Source: Hirsutella rhossiliensis (lineage: Eukaryota > Ascomycota > Sordariomycetes > Hypocreales > Ophiocordycipitaceae). From it: a stretch of 64,000 nucleotides of DNA. Positions 45,120 to 57,956 of the stretch are shown here, piece after piece. The position numbers and the translations under genes were made by a program. How positions within the stretch are numbered: position 1 is the stretch's first letter; the number at the start of each line of letters is the position of its first letter. The notes beneath the pieces were generated by a model. The model did no database searches. It was not told where the DNA came from and saw only the letters and a program-made list of their open reading frames with translations. The stretch is taken from assembly GCF_020360975.1 (NCBI RefSeq), contig NW_025408681.1:1612001-1676000 (forward strand), in the 5' to 3' direction.

Positions 45120-48090
45120 GGGCCAGTCAGTCTCGAGTCTTGCATGGATGGGACGCTTTTTTTCGAACAATGATGCACATGGACGTTAGGATACATACGG
45201 CAATACAGATACGTGACCACATGCACCGGCTCGACGGAGAGTGTCCGGGTCCCTGGACCTGGCTGGGTGACGTCGTGCAAGGGCGTAGTAAGAAAGTTGA
45301 AGCTCCAGAGGCTAGACCAAACCAAGGCATAAGACCAAGAATGTAAAGCTTTGAAACCGTAGGGTGCACGGCCAGCACTCCATTAACGGCTGATCTCTTG
45401 GAGATTGGATTGACAGCAACGGCCATGGCAGTGTGGAGCACCATGAGACTCAACAGGCGTCATCTTGGCGCCCACGCGCGAGGAATCTGGTGCTGATATC
45501 CTGCTGCCTGGCGTCTCTCGGGGGCGAGATGAGATTAAGTCTCTTGCATTGCGCGTCGCGACGTGGTCTGGTGTCTTGGCCGTTCTTTTCCTAGCACGGC
45601 ATAAGCCCGTCAACTGCGGCTTTGCATGACGGGGGCTCATTTCGCAGCCGCGAATGACTGACTATACAGTTTCGCAATTCCGTTTGTCCACCCCTTTTGG
45701 GCGAAACCCAGCGACAGTCAAGGCCCTTCGATCCTTTGCTCATTTCTCGTCAATGGACGAACAAAAAAGTTATCCAAATGGCGTCTGCAGGCATGCCGTC
45801 GCGTCTCAGAGTCGTTGGGCCCTTTTCCAGTTTCACCCCCTATCCACCGCCCTCCTGGCCGCTCTTATTAGGTAGCCGTCTTCGCCCGAGCACCGTGCAC
45901 CAAGAGGCGAGTCCCTCCGAGAAGCTGCCGATTCATACTGTGCCACTCTGGCGGCTCTGCGTTTAGCTTTCGCCCGTGCGCTCTTTTGACACGCAGCTAC
46001 TGTGTCAACTGTGTGCCCGTGGCCAAGCTCATGTTGGCTAGTACAGACAGACCGGGCACGCGATCGTCATGCAGTCGAAGAGCAGAGGCAGGTGGGAAAA
46101 ATAGTATGTAATGCGGCGGCGGCTGCAACGGGTTCTAGGAGCCCGCGGGTCGCCGGAAATCAAAGCCGGGGCCGGCTTGGGCCAATAGGAGTTGTATAGG
46201 CCGGATGCTTTGCTAGCGCCCGGCTTCCTCAGGGTAAGTTCCGAGATGCTTGGGGCCGTGGAGCCGCACTTGGATTTTTCCATTCATCGTGTTGGGAGGC
46301 AACTGCATGAACTTGGACATGCATAGGAACACTGCCCCTCGTCCAGTACTCCTTCACCTCACAGTCTGCTTCTGCCTCCATCCATCCTAGCCAAAAGAGG
46401 TCTCTGTGTGGTACATCACCATGACCGGATAGTCTCGGTCCTTCCGCTGTGGGGCGTTGGAGCCGATGGAGAATGAATCATGGGTCAAGTCGAGTCTAGA
46501 TATCACCCGCCTTACTCGCCACGAAATTCATTCGCACAAAATTGCTCCGCTCTTGCAGCAGCTACGTAGATTGATAACGTGCCGGGATGGGCGAGCTGAC
46601 GCTGAGCAGTAATCAAGTAAGCATCCCGCTCTGGGGCCGCGCGTCCATGATCCCATTGGACAATGCATTGCTATGTTGTGTATGCGTGACGCGGAAGCCA
46701 AGAAGCAAGCAGCAAGCAGCAAGCAAGACGAGGGAATAGAAAACCAAGGCGAAAAATCCGATGGGGAAAATCCTGAGCCCTCGTCGTGGTTCATACTGTA
46801 CTGTACCTACCGGGGGCATGACTATTATACCTCGAGCTTACATGTATACGACATGGGTATTCTGCTCATCTACGAATGTGTGACGAGGTAGATACATAAT
46901 ATCTGGCATCTCCTGCCATTCTAGACCGCAGAGCCATCCCGTGGATCCAGGGGCACCACCGCGTCCAGTCTTCCCGTGGTTGCTTCTCGTGCTCGCAAAA
47001 TGTTCCTCCCTTGGGCACTGTGGATAGTATTATTGCAGGTGCATACCTATGCAGGTGCATACCTATGTAGGTGGACGAGACGTTGACCGACCACGAACAG
47101 GGACAGCCCATCGTGGCCAAAATAACGCGTAAGCCCTCCTCGCCCTCCGGCCCCGACCAACATGAAGGCTGGCAGCGCGTCCTGTGGCTGAGCCTCGGAC
47201 CAGACTGACACAGCTGGACAGAAACCCTCGAGCCTGGTAGCACCAAATCTCGAGCGAGCCCCGATGCCAACGCCGACTTCCTCGACAACTCCGTCCTGCT
47301 CGCCCACCTCCCTGCCAGGACGCAGCAGTTTAGATCCCTCCTCATCTGAGCCTCTTTCCGTCGTCACGATTCCATGGCTTGCCACCGTCCTTTGAAAGCT
47401 GCACGCCGACACGTCCTTCTTCGACCTGTGCGTGAAGAAAATCAAAAAGAATCATCCAAGGGGCGCTGGCGGCCAGACGTGGACACCCAACCCCTGTCTG
47501 GAAGACCTGGAAACCACGTCGTCCCCAGAGAGAACAGGTTCACGGGCTGGTATAGCCATCGGGTCCATGGTAACAATGAAAACGCAAGACTTCAACAAGG
47601 GGCATCGCTCACATACTTGCCTTGATACCTATCGACGATTACCAGGGGAACCAAGATGAGGAACGGGTGGCGCTAACTTTCCTTGCCTTGTCAAAAGCTG
47701 GCGCGTCTGCGAAACGAGACTTCCAAAAGCCTTTTGGCTGAGACATCCTCAACAGCTTTGCGTCTGAAACTGAAAGACCAACAACCGCACCGATCAGGTC
47801 ATCGTCCCCTGAGAGCTTTCGCAACTGGTTTACTTGACGAGCCTGCCTAGTTGCCCAACACCGCGACAGCCGACCCAACACAGATCATGACAGACAAGCT
47901 GCCGTGAGTGTCCATCGCGCCTGACTGCGGCGGCTCTCTCGCGCGTCAGCCCCGCATAGCCCGCTCGCGAACTTGCAGAACCGTGACACGATGCCAACCT
48001 CCAGACATCAAGTCAGCGCTCCCTTGCGCTTTCTGGAACAAGGCTCCATCCTCGTCTTTGCCTCTCAAATTCAAGCGGGAGAGCGAGTAG
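45120..48090. other. Gene-poor interval
   Basis: Nearly 3 kb has only short, unconvincing frames on both strands. A 16-bp direct repeat GCAGGTGCATACCTAT occurs twice in tandem at 47,035-47,066, and short AAGCAAGCAGC repeats lie near 46,700. No tRNA-like cloverleaf or conserved protein was recognised. Confidence 0.45.
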
Positions 48091-49771
48091 TCATGTCATC
48101 CCTTGCCGCATGACGCCCATGAGCTGAGAGAGCCAGAATTCTCGCCGACAGCTCTGCATCCGCTCCACGTAGAATTGCGCGCAGACGCCTTCATCACACC
48201 CCCGAGACACGTCTGCTTGGTACTGCTCGAGAAGCCACAAGGTCATGCTGTTCAGTTGACGGATCACCAAGGGGTCCGCGACCACCACGGCAGGCTGCAC
48301 AAAGTATGAGGGCTGTGATGAAACGGCTTGTTTAGGATTGCCGAGTGATTGATAAGTTGATTCCGCTTCACCAAGGTTCGGGCTGCTCTGGTCTGCGCTG
48401 TTTGCAGACTCAGGGGGTGGTTTGTCGTCCACACACGGCAAGCTCGTCGTTCTGCGAGACTTGTCTTGGCGATCCTGGTGCGCCTTGCCAAGTTCTATTT
48501 GGTCGTCTTCGAGGCCTTGCGGCGAGAAGGGCTGCTGGTAGTTTTCATCCCTTGAATTGCCTGACCCTGCGCTCGAGCTTCGTCTAGGCACTCGAGCCTT
48601 GTCTTGGGCAAACGGAAGATCACGGCGTTGCGGCATATGATCCCGAAAGCTCGAAGCCGCCTGCGATGCCTGACCCTGTTCTTTTTCAAACATGGTCGGC
48701 GGCGTGCCACCTCGCATGGGGTCCGTAGGGCTATCACGACTTTGTGGGCTGGGCGGCGTTCCTAGCTTACGGTGGTCTCCGTGTGCTCTCCATTCAGACG
48801 AGGATTTGGATCGGAGAATAAGCGGATGCCTGGCGGAAGGCTCATTGCGATTCACTTCCGCTGGATACGTACGAGGTCCCCACTCAGGCGTGACAGGTCC
48901 CTCAGGGGAAAAGGAGTTTCTTAACGGAGAGCTCACTCGAGGCCGATGCAGGTCGCCACTGTGTTTGCCGAGGAACAAGTTGTAAGGGTTGAGAAGCTGT
49001 GAAGCCTCGTCCGAGGTCACACGCCGCTGGAAAGCGTCTGGTGAATTGTTCACGAGGGGACTGGTGAATCCATCTTGCTCTGGAGTAGCTCTACGAGTCG
49101 GCCCAGCCGAGAGGGGGGTTTGCAACGGGAATGAGGGCAAAGTGTTGGAGTTGAGTAGAGACGCGAAGGCCCACCCGCCGTGAGCTTCGGGGCCATGGTC
49201 CATGCTCAAACCCGGTATCGGCGTGACGGAAGAGAGGCGGGGGCCCAGGTTGACTCCCGGTTGATGATGCGGCAACTGCTCGTGGGGGGGGGTTGAAAAA
49301 TGCCTCGGTTCTCGCTGAGCTGCCTCGTCCTTGATGGCGAAACCAGACTTGCTGAGCATGCACGCCGAGAGGCTAAAGTCTCTGGCGTCTTGGAACGTGG
49401 CCAGAATCTCATGATGCTGCGCAGGGACGCTGACAGCCAATCGCAGAGCGGCCCTGTCGGCAGTAACCGCATCTGTCACACGGCGGGGATCGCGCAGAAG
49501 ATCAGAGATTCTGATGGACAGCTGCGGCGCGAATCAGCTTGCCCAATTCAACCGCACCTCGAAGAAGGGGCAAGAGTACCATCTCTCGCAAGGCGCAATG
49601 AACGAGGAGCACGAGGCTATCCCGACCCGTGTCCCTGGACCGCTGACAATCCAGCGTCAACGTCATGCCGCCCACAAACTGCCCAGCTTCATAGACGCTC
49701 GTCTGCATGCCATCTCGAACCTCGAGTCGCGTCAGGGGACACGCAGAGACTGGGGTACGCGGCCGCGACAT
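48091..49771 (-). CDS. Unrecognised Ser/Pro-rich protein
   Basis: I do not recognise this protein. The model has two exons (49,771-49,580 and 49,521-48,091) joined over a 58-bp intron (GTACTC...CTGAT...GCCGCAG), giving 540 aa. The join yields REMLSIRISDLLRDPRR, which reads as one helix and repairs a frame change. Residues about 1-130 look folded (RLEVRDGMQTSVYEAGQFVGG; helical DPRRVTDAVTADRAAL). The central 250 residues are disordered, rich in Ser, Pro, Arg and Gln. The last 75 residues are predicted ordered and contain LNSMTLWLLEQYQADVSRGCD and a Cys/Trp-containing end. The in-frame sequence upstream of 49,771 is open but lacks a Met, so the true start may lie in an earlier exon. It is divergent from the Rsc9 gene. 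Confidence 0.55.
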
Positions 49772-50247
49772 GGCCGACGGCTGCGAGGATGGCTGTATAT
49801 GGGGCTGAAGAGAGGATCGTGAGTTCTCGATGCTGCTGTCGTGGTGGTTTGCATGAATGCCGTGGAACGAAGCCGATTGGTGTTGAGATGGTCACGTGGA
49901 GATAAGGTGGGCCCTGCATTTTCGTCCTCATCGCGCCAACGAGGCGTTCATGGCCTACAGCTGAGCCTCGAATCCGATTCCTATAATTCGCCAGCGACTG
50001 ACGACCTCTGAAAGCTTCTGGACCTGCACGTCTCTTGCCTTGTCAACGTCCCGCTCTTGGATGCTGCTTTGCCGGCCGGACTCGGCGCCGCGCGACGCGA
50101 CCAGAACCACGGCCCAGCTTGCGACGCGAAACAAGCCGATTCCCAGTCTCGACCGAGAGGCTCCTCAAGTACAGCTTGGAGAAGGCAGTCGCATATACAG
50201 TCCGTCTTGAGCGGGTGCCGGGGACGCCTCAATTGGCGGCTGCTAGG
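49772..50247. other. Divergent promoter region, unknown gene / Rsc9
   Basis: These 476 bp separate the two start codons. Part of it may be coding 5' sequence of the minus-strand gene, whose frame stays open to about 49,890. No clear TATA box. Confidence 0.4.
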
Positions 50248-53211
50248 ATGACGGCCTCGCCGGCAGAGGTGCAGATGCACAGCATCGAGCGCACGCCCGA
50301 ATATGAGGAATTCATGGCCAGGCTCCGCGAATACCATGCGAAACGGGGGACGACGCTGGACCCCGAGCCCAAGGTTGGCATGATTCACCTGGACCTGTTC
50401 AAGGTCTTTAATCACATCGTCGCAAACGGGGGCTATGATAAGGTATCAGAAGAGAAGTTGGCCTGGCGACGAATGGCTGCCGAGCTGGGTCTCTTCTCCA
50501 ACAACGAGGCCTCGACCGCCTTTTCCCTCAAGGAAAAATTCTACAAGAATCTGGCCGCCTTTGAAATCAGCACCGTCCACGGAAAAGAGCCTCCGCCAAA
50601 GGACATTCTCGAGGACGTCACTGCAAAAGGTGCCAGCCTGCTGACGCGCACGCGCGAAAACTTTCGAGGCAAGCGAGACGGCAACGTTAATGCCACCGAC
50701 TCTGCTGCCTCGGGCGACGACGGAACCCCCACGCGTGAGCGCCCTGCCGCCGAGATCCCGACTTCCAGCGCCCGAGCCTCACGAGGCCTGCGCGAGGCCC
50801 CTCCCCAGCGAGTCATCTTCCAGCCCGACACGGGGTCGAATCGAGCGACAAGACACTCCAGCAACCAGCAGTCGACGCACGCAGCTTCACCCGCTGTTTC
50901 AAGTCAGCAGCAGCCTCCGCCGAACCATTCAAACATGCAGCCCATGCCTCACGGGGCCGGCCATCACCCCACGGGGCGCGGCCCGTCCATCATGCATCAT
51001 CCGCCAAATGGCGACAACGTTTCTCAAATGGTCCTGTCGTACCAGCCGAAGCACCTGAAGCCTCTGCCGCTTCGGGCCGTGGCGACACCCGCCAGTGCTC
51101 CCCACGAGTTCCAAAGGAGTCGCCTGCCGCATCGCCCGGCTCCCGTGGATCCCGCCAACCGACAGCCCATGCTCCCTGGAAGTGAGTGGACTCCGTTCAA
51201 GACTGGGCCTGCGTGCTCCATGCTGACCTCGTGATTCACTTAGCTGGCTTTGACGGGCCCAACATTTACACTCGCTGCCTAAACGCCCTGCGGTCAGGCG
51301 TCCCTGCCGAGCAGGCGTTTGCGCTCAACCACCTGGTCAAGATATCGTATGAACGCGGGGACAAATACAGGTTTGATGCCTTTCCCGGGCTTGCCGAAGG
51401 GCTCGTCGACAAGGCGCTTCATGTCGGGAGCCTCTTCTACCATGTCCAATGGACTGTTTCGTGGGACCCGTACGTCGACGACGGCGACATTGGGTGCTTG
51501 GATGGCAACAATGGGACCCCCGACATACTGGACCGCATCCAGAGCTTGGTGGAAAGAGATGTCCCCGAAGCGCTGCAGACCGAGGCGTACGCCGACGAGC
51601 TCGTCCTCATCACAGAGGCCGTCTTGACGATACGCAACATGGTGACGCTGCCCGAAAACGCTCACAACATGTCCGACTTTTATCCTCTAAAGGACTTGGT
51701 GTGCATCATCATGCACTTGCCAGCCAAGGACTCGCTCATCGAGCTCAAGCACATGGCGCTGGACATTGCGGAACAGCTGACCCCTTTTATGGCTCTGGAT
51801 GCCGACGACGCTCTCTACAAGACGCTGCTTTCCCAACTTGCCTCGGAAGACCGGGGGACGATCCTGACGGCACTGCGCGCCCTAGCCCGCATTTCGATGA
51901 ATCTGGATGCCACCAACAACCTCGCGGACGTAACACCAGAAGCCCTGCGACGCATGGTAAACTGGCTGCTGCTCAACGATGACGAGCTGATTGACGCCTG
52001 TCTGGACTTTCTGTACCAGTACACGGCCGTGGTCCCGAACCTCGACCTTCTCGTTCGATCGACGACACCAGAGAACCTCGTCGATCACCTTGTTCGCCTG
52101 CTGTCTCACGGGGCCCGGAAATCGCAAAGGGAGTTTGTCTTGTACCCGGAGCAGAGGCTGCCGGCGCGGGACGAGATTGCGCCGGTGCCCGAGGATCTCT
52201 TGCAGGAGATGATGAAGTTGGAGGAGCCGGATCGCGTCCACCGCTGGGTCAAGTGCTTCTTTGACGAGGACCACAACTCATTTGTCACGCAGCTTGCGGC
52301 CTGGCAGGCATACCAGTCAGCCTTTGCCGGGCCGTTAAAGACGGCGAACAAGGCCATGATTACGCCGGCCGACTTCATCCGCAGCAGCACGTCGGTGTAC
52401 AAAAACTCCAACGCTCAGGTGCTCCGCGAGCCCGGCGAGGCGCAGCAGAAGTTCATCATCCACGGCATCCGGGCCAGGGCTCGGCCGCTCAGCTTCGATG
52501 GGACCGAATACGGGAGGTGTTTGTGGGCGACGAACCCGGAGAAGAAGAATGAGAAGTGCGGGCAGTTTTACCTGAAGCCAGAGCAGATGGGGGAGCACAT
52601 CCTGACGGCTCATCTTAACGAGGAACGGGGCGAAGGAGGACAGTTTGGCAACGAGGAGAGGGAGTTTCGGTGCACATGGGGCGAGTGCTTCAAGTACGAG
52701 AAGGCGACCAAGATGCGGTTGCGGGACTTTGCGCGGCACATCAACACGCACATCCTGGCGCTGCTGCCGAGCCACGATGCAGCGAGCAAGCGGTCGGCCA
52801 AGGCGTGGGTGGTTCCGGCCAAGACGATGACAGTGACGGTGGAGGAGACGATGACGACGCGAGACGAGAGGAACCCCAACGCACCCCCACAGGCGGCAGG
52901 GATCCCGCTGAGCGCGGTGCTGGTGCTACGCAACATTGCGCGCAACGTGGTCAAGACGGAGGCCGAGGAGGAGCTGGTCAAGCAGCAGCAGATGGGGGGT
53001 ACGGAAGGCGGCGGGTGGAACGAGAGGCTGTTCCGGCCGGCGCTGGCACGGCTGTTTGAGATTTTGACGGAGAACAAGGCACTGGTAAGTGTTGATTGGC
53101 GGATGTGGACAAGAGGGAAAGGCAGCTAACGTGTGACAGAGCCCGTACATTGCGTCGTTGCTGGACCTGGTGCGGACCGAGGCCGAAGATGAGCAGGACG
53201 ACGAGGCTTGA
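50248..53211 (+). CDS. rsc9: RSC chromatin-remodelling complex subunit Rsc9 (ARID domain)
   Basis: This is a subunit of the RSC/SWI-SNF-type remodeller, acting in the nucleus on nucleosomes at promoters. Three exons (50,248-51,181; 51,244-53,084; 53,140-53,211) encode 948 aa. The ARID DNA-binding domain covers about residues 15-110 (EEFMARLREYHAKRGTTLDPEP; KVFNHIVANGGYDKV; WRRMAAELGL). A disordered Ser/Pro/Gln linker follows, then a long helical repeat region (about 310-680). An RFX-like and zinc-finger-like C-terminal part includes CLWATNPEKKNEKCGQFYL and FRCTWGECFKY...FARHINTH. The last exon encodes only 24 residues (SPYIASLLDLVRTEAEDEQ...). A frame reading past 53,084 would replace this acidic tail with an unrelated end. 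Introns have good GTGAGT and GTAAGT donors. Confidence 0.88.
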
Positions 53212-54567
53212 GCGGACGTGGCGGCTTGGGTGAGGAGGCAGGGAGAGGGCTGGGTGCTCACGGAAGGGAGAGGCAGGAATAGGGAGGATTGGGATGGGGT
53301 TTCGAGTCGAGTGTGATGAGTGCAGTCATACCCCTTGCGACGGCGTTTTGGAATAGTCTTACCGAGTACGTTTTACAAGGTATACTCTAGCATCGACGGA
53401 GCGAGACGGAAAAGGTTGTTTTGTGAAGCCAAGGTAGGTCTGTTGCCTTGTGTACCCAAGGTCTGCTGTTGATGTCGAGTCCGCCGGGTCCGGTGAGATG
53501 CCGCAGCGCTAAGAGCACGCGACACCGGCCGGATCTTGGTAGCCGAGGATCGACCCGAACGCCCTTAGCGCCCGTGTGGACCCGGGCAGGGGGGTCCGGG
53601 GGCCCGGCTGGCCACCAATCTAGTTCTAGTGGGGGTCGCACTATAGTTACGGGGGCTGCACTCCGGGGGCTGCACTGCACTACGAGTTTAGCGCCCGCCT
53701 CTAGACCTTGAAGTGAGGCTATCGCCTGTGGCCCTGGCCCTGTCCGAGTCTATTTATTTGCACGTGTTGTGTGATCCAAGGCGTGGATGCTGGCTGCGGA
53801 TCTTTTGGATCCTTTTTTTGTTTCCCACCTTTCCCCTCCTCTTCAGGCGAGGGGGTGACTGGCTACCTCTTTGATCAGCGTCCTGTATATGCTCCACCGA
53901 GAGTAATTATCTGGCAGTCTGTTTTACGTCCCGAGGCAGACTCAGGGGCTTTTCGAGGCAATATGGGGACATGCTCGTCGCTTCATCAGTCACCCAGGCC
54001 ATCCTTGTTCAGCTGGGGCCCTTTCTGACGCACTTCCAGGCCTTTCCCCCAAAGCCCCCCTCTGTAAGCCTGGATGATGTCCGATGCATCCCTCGGCTCG
54101 CGAGAATCCAACTCGGCGTCGTCCTGCCACCTTCCCAAGGGCGCCAAGAAACCCGGGCTTGCCTGAGGGCCACGCGTGCACGGCATGTCAAGCCCACTCT
54201 CTCGTCAGAAGCCTGATTATCCTGGCCCGTCACAACATGAGAGAAGCTCTGTTCCTTCAGCCGTGTTGCAGCGAGGCCCGGGTGGCTGTTTGGAGCTGCA
54301 TGCAGCAATCAGCCTTTATCCATGTTCCTCTTTGCCTAGTCGAGTTCCTGGTCCAGAACTTCATGTTTTCGCCGTCGGCCAATCGCCAGGCTTCCGAGTC
54401 TAGCGGCTTACTTCTCTGCAAAGTTGTTGTCTTTCTTTGCGGCGCTCGTGTCTACCTCGCAGAGCCAGGAGGGATATCGCGATGGCCTTGGCCGACGACA
54501 ATCTCGGTATTCAGTCCGCATCCGTTTCGGCGCAGCATCTTACCGACTTTTGACATTGTACCTTGAT

Positions 54568-54957
54568 AATCGACACTGCCTCTTGCTCCTTGCCACAGCG
54601 GCCTCGCTCGTCGCCTCGGCACCCGCCGACGTCAAGGCCAGACAGAGGTAAGCTACTGTTGACGCGCCCTTTGATATAGACCTGCCTACCCGGGGTTTGT
54701 CTCTGCAGGCGCCTGACTCGGAATCACGCGTACAGCCGGCGGCCCTGGGCATCCTCTCCGGCAACCCGATGCAGATTGTCAAGGGCGCGCGGGACATTCG
54801 CGGCGGACACGTCAACGGCTGCCGGGCGCGAGGGGAATGCCGGTGCCGGTGCCGGTCTGGCGGCGGGGGCACCCGGCCTCTCCCATGCGTCTGCCTCGTC
54901 TTTGCTTCACAGGGGTCAACAGACGGGCATCCGCCGGGGGAGAGGAAATTTTTCTAA
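54568..54957 (+). pseudogene. Possible fragment of a small secreted-protein gene
   Basis: A hydrophobic stretch CLLLLATAASLVASAPADVKARQ looks like a signal peptide with a processing site. A well-formed intron follows (54,651-54,709: GTAAGC ... CTCTGCAG). No start codon precedes the signal-like part in frame, and neither frame after the intron looks like a known protein. It may be a broken effector-like gene or chance. Confidence 0.25.
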
Positions 54958-55699
54958 TTGTAATATCCCAAGACAGAGCGTCACGACTGCGCAGGAGCAT
55001 GGCACGACGGTGGCTTTCTTGGCCCTGGTGGCCTCTAACAGCGTAGTGTACCTGAACTCTCAATTCACTCTCTGCCATCCATTGCATAGAGCCAAGTGGC
55101 CATGACGGTGAGGTTCTGCCAACACATTCGCGGTCAAGGGAGCTAAATGGCTCAGTAATGGCAAACAAGGTCCGCACGGGGCGGGGGTTGAGGTGCTGAC
55201 AGAGCCCGAGGAGAGGGGGGGAGAAGAAGAAAAGAAGGCTTTTCCTTGGTTGCCTGTTGGCCGGCTGGTTGATGCGGGGGAAGAAGGGATTGTTGGGGCA
55301 CGGGGTATGGAAGAGTCTTGTTGTTGCTCATGTCTGTGCAGTGGCGGGCTCGTGATGGGACATCGAGGCCCAACGGGTCGGTTCTGGCATCATGATGATG
55401 GGCCGGGCACATGACTTGCAAGGACCGAGATTGGCCGACAGGGCTCCCATGTCTGGACTGCTGGGGATCCCGGGGAGACGGTAAGGGCATGGAAATGTCG
55501 GCTGGGCGCGTGACCGGTCGCGAGATTGCCATGCGTGGGCAGTCGGATGGGGGCGAGGGCTTGGCCCCCACGGGCACTTGTCCAGACCCAGGCCGGGCCG
55601 AGACCCAGACTTGGCGGGGATCTCTGGGTAAAATAAAATAAAAAGGGAAAAAGAAACGAGGATTGTACTGGGGGAAGTGGCTGTTGGTCGTGACAAACA

Positions 55700-55790
55700 G
55701 AGGGGAGGGGGAGGTATGAGGATGAGGGGGAGGAGGGATATGAGGGGGAGGAGGGATATGAGGATGAGGGGGGAGGAGGGAGACGACGAG
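55700..55790. repeat. Purine-rich minisatellite
   Basis: Imperfect repeats of GAGGATGAGGGGGAGGAGGGATAT, built from GGATATGA and GGGGGAGGA blocks, occur three to four times. No coding role seen. Confidence 0.65.
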
Positions 55791-57649
55791 TGACTTGCTG
55801 ATTGATAATGATTCACGAGAGCAGCAAATGTTTTCCTACAGTGGCAAAAGCTCAGGTACCCGCCGTCGTGCCCAAGTACCTTGGGTAGCAAAGGAAAGGT
55901 GACGCGAGGATTGGCCCAAATAGACGCGAGCGGGCGGCGGCTGTCTGCAAACGACGCGAGCATTCTTTAACCCGTACGCTAAGGGAGACTCAAGGATACA
56001 TGCTCCCGTATGCGACGCTGCTGCATTTCGCATGTACACTTTACCAAGCCGCCAACATGCCGTGCAGTACCAGCCAGGATGCATGCGGCGCGAGAGAGAG
56101 GACGAACGACCTTTTTTTTGTATACAAGCGAATGCGTCTCTCGGATACAGGGAACTAACTATCCGTGATTCAGGTACCGTGCGAGGCGCCGCGGGACCTA
56201 CCCGCTGCTCCCCCCCACAGAGCGTTGGCTGGCGGAGAGCGCCGAGCCCCCTTTTCCCGCCCTCGATGTGTCCATGCATCTTCTCCTCATCCTTGGCAGA
56301 GCCGCCGACGGACTGGTTGGCCGATCGTGGACTGCCTCATGTTGCATCATTCATCATCGTGTGCGTGCGTTTCTCTCTCTCTCTCTCTCCAACGCTGAGC
56401 CGACCCTGCCTTGTCTGTCCCCCTACCTAGTCTTCATGTGTAAGACGACCGATGACAGGAAAGTAGAATGCGTTAAACACCTTCATGGACCGACTTGTAG
56501 ACCATCATCAGCTCGTGGACCGACTTGCTCGAGCATCGACTCGGCAATGCCTGGCCATCATTCTCGTCGTGCTCTCCAGCCGCCATCTAATCCGAGACAC
56601 CCTCACATTCCAGTCCCCCCCCCCGGAAAGAGAAAGCCCAAGAAACACCCCGTGGGGCTCGCTCTCTTCCTACAGCTTATGCAACCGTTTGTCTCAACAG
56701 CTGTCTATATGGTTGCAGACCGATATCGCACCCATTCATCCATTATTCAGCTCGCTCATAACCACGGAGCCCTCCCCCCTTTTCCTTGTATTTATGAAGT
56801 ATTTCATTTTCATTTTCGCCAATTGTCTTCCCCCCAGTTTTTATTTTCCACCTCGACTCCTTTATTTTCGGTCCCCCCGTGCCTCACACCCTCTTGGATA
56901 TTGGTTGTGTGTGTGTGCGCGCGCGCCCCGTTGACCTGCACCCGTTTTTCCTCGGCCCGCCATTCACGCCCTCTCACCAACTGCCTCCCCGGCTACTCAT
57001 CCAACTAACAAAGAGAAAGGAGGCAGAAGAGCGGACAACCGTCGACGGATTTCGGACCATTCTTGAAACGGACACCGCACAGTTTCAAGAGTCATTCATC
57101 GACGACAAGCCCAAAAAAAGGAGGGCCGACTCTCGCTCCCATCCCATCCATCCCAGCTACCCACTTCTTCGGCACTGCGGGCCCTGCTTGACTCTTCTTT
57201 CGCTGCCGCCTGGCGCCAAGAGATTCACTTGCGCCAGCTTCAACTCTCTTTTTCGTCGATCCCGAACATCCGCTGTCAGGCCTTGACCCTTACCTTCCTT
57301 CCCGGTTCACCTCGCCACCCGTTTCTGTTACAGGACGAGGACACACCACACACACACTCTCTCTCTCTCACTCTCTCTCTCTCTGTTTTCCCTCCGACGG
57401 TCCAACGGTCGCTGAAACAGACGCGAGAAAAAAGTAGAGCGCAAAAAGCCCCCGACCAACACGCCAGGCCCTCATCCCACGCCCCCTGCTAGCCTCCTCC
57501 CGACTCCTGGCAACGCCGCCAGATTTGGGCCCCTCCCCCCTCCCCACTCGGGGTCCAACCTGCAGAGCTTTTCCGTCGTCGTCGCCAGGACGGACCAGAG
57601 GTTCCACTGTTGCGGTCAAGGAGAGCAAAGACCAGCCCTCGATTCACTT

Positions 57650-57956
57650 ATCAGCTCGCTCTCGCGCGCTCTCCTTTCCCCCTCCCTCCCCTCTCACCTC
57701 TTCTCCTTCACTCAACTCTTTCTCACTCTCCACTTCCTCACTCTCACCCTCACTCTCATCACTTCTTCTTCTTCTTCCTCTTCTTCTTCCCTGCTGTGTC
57801 CTTTCGTTAACCTCTTAATCCCTTACTTCACCCCTACAAGTTGTCCCTCGACCAGAGAGACACAGAGGGAGAGATCTTCTCCTCTCGCCCCTTTTTCCCC
57901 TCCTCTCCTCGACAGACCACACCTTTCCTCCTCTCCCCATCACAACTTACACAATA
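57650..57956 (+). promoter_or_regulatory. Pyrimidine-rich leader of the SDR gene
   Basis: About 300 bp of almost continuous C and T directly precedes the ATG at 57,957. CT-rich tracts next to the transcription start are common in strongly expressed filamentous-fungal genes. The start site itself cannot be placed. Confidence 0.45.

Larger units (their letters stand above)
53212..57956. other. Long intergenic region upstream of the SDR gene
   Basis: About 4.7 kb shows no conserved gene. It has GC-rich sequence with G and C runs at 53,580-53,660, a possible secreted-protein fragment near 54,560-54,960, a purine-rich minisatellite at 55,700-55,790, TC repeats near 56,375, and CT-rich tracts from 57,340 to 57,956. 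The last 300 bp before the SDR start is almost pure pyrimidine, as in highly expressed fungal genes. Confidence 0.45.

Noticed and set aside
53448..53711. GC-rich frame and tandem GGGGGCTGCACT words near 53,640
   Set aside because: Only two to three short repeats and no protein similarity. Could be a degraded repeat but not supportable.
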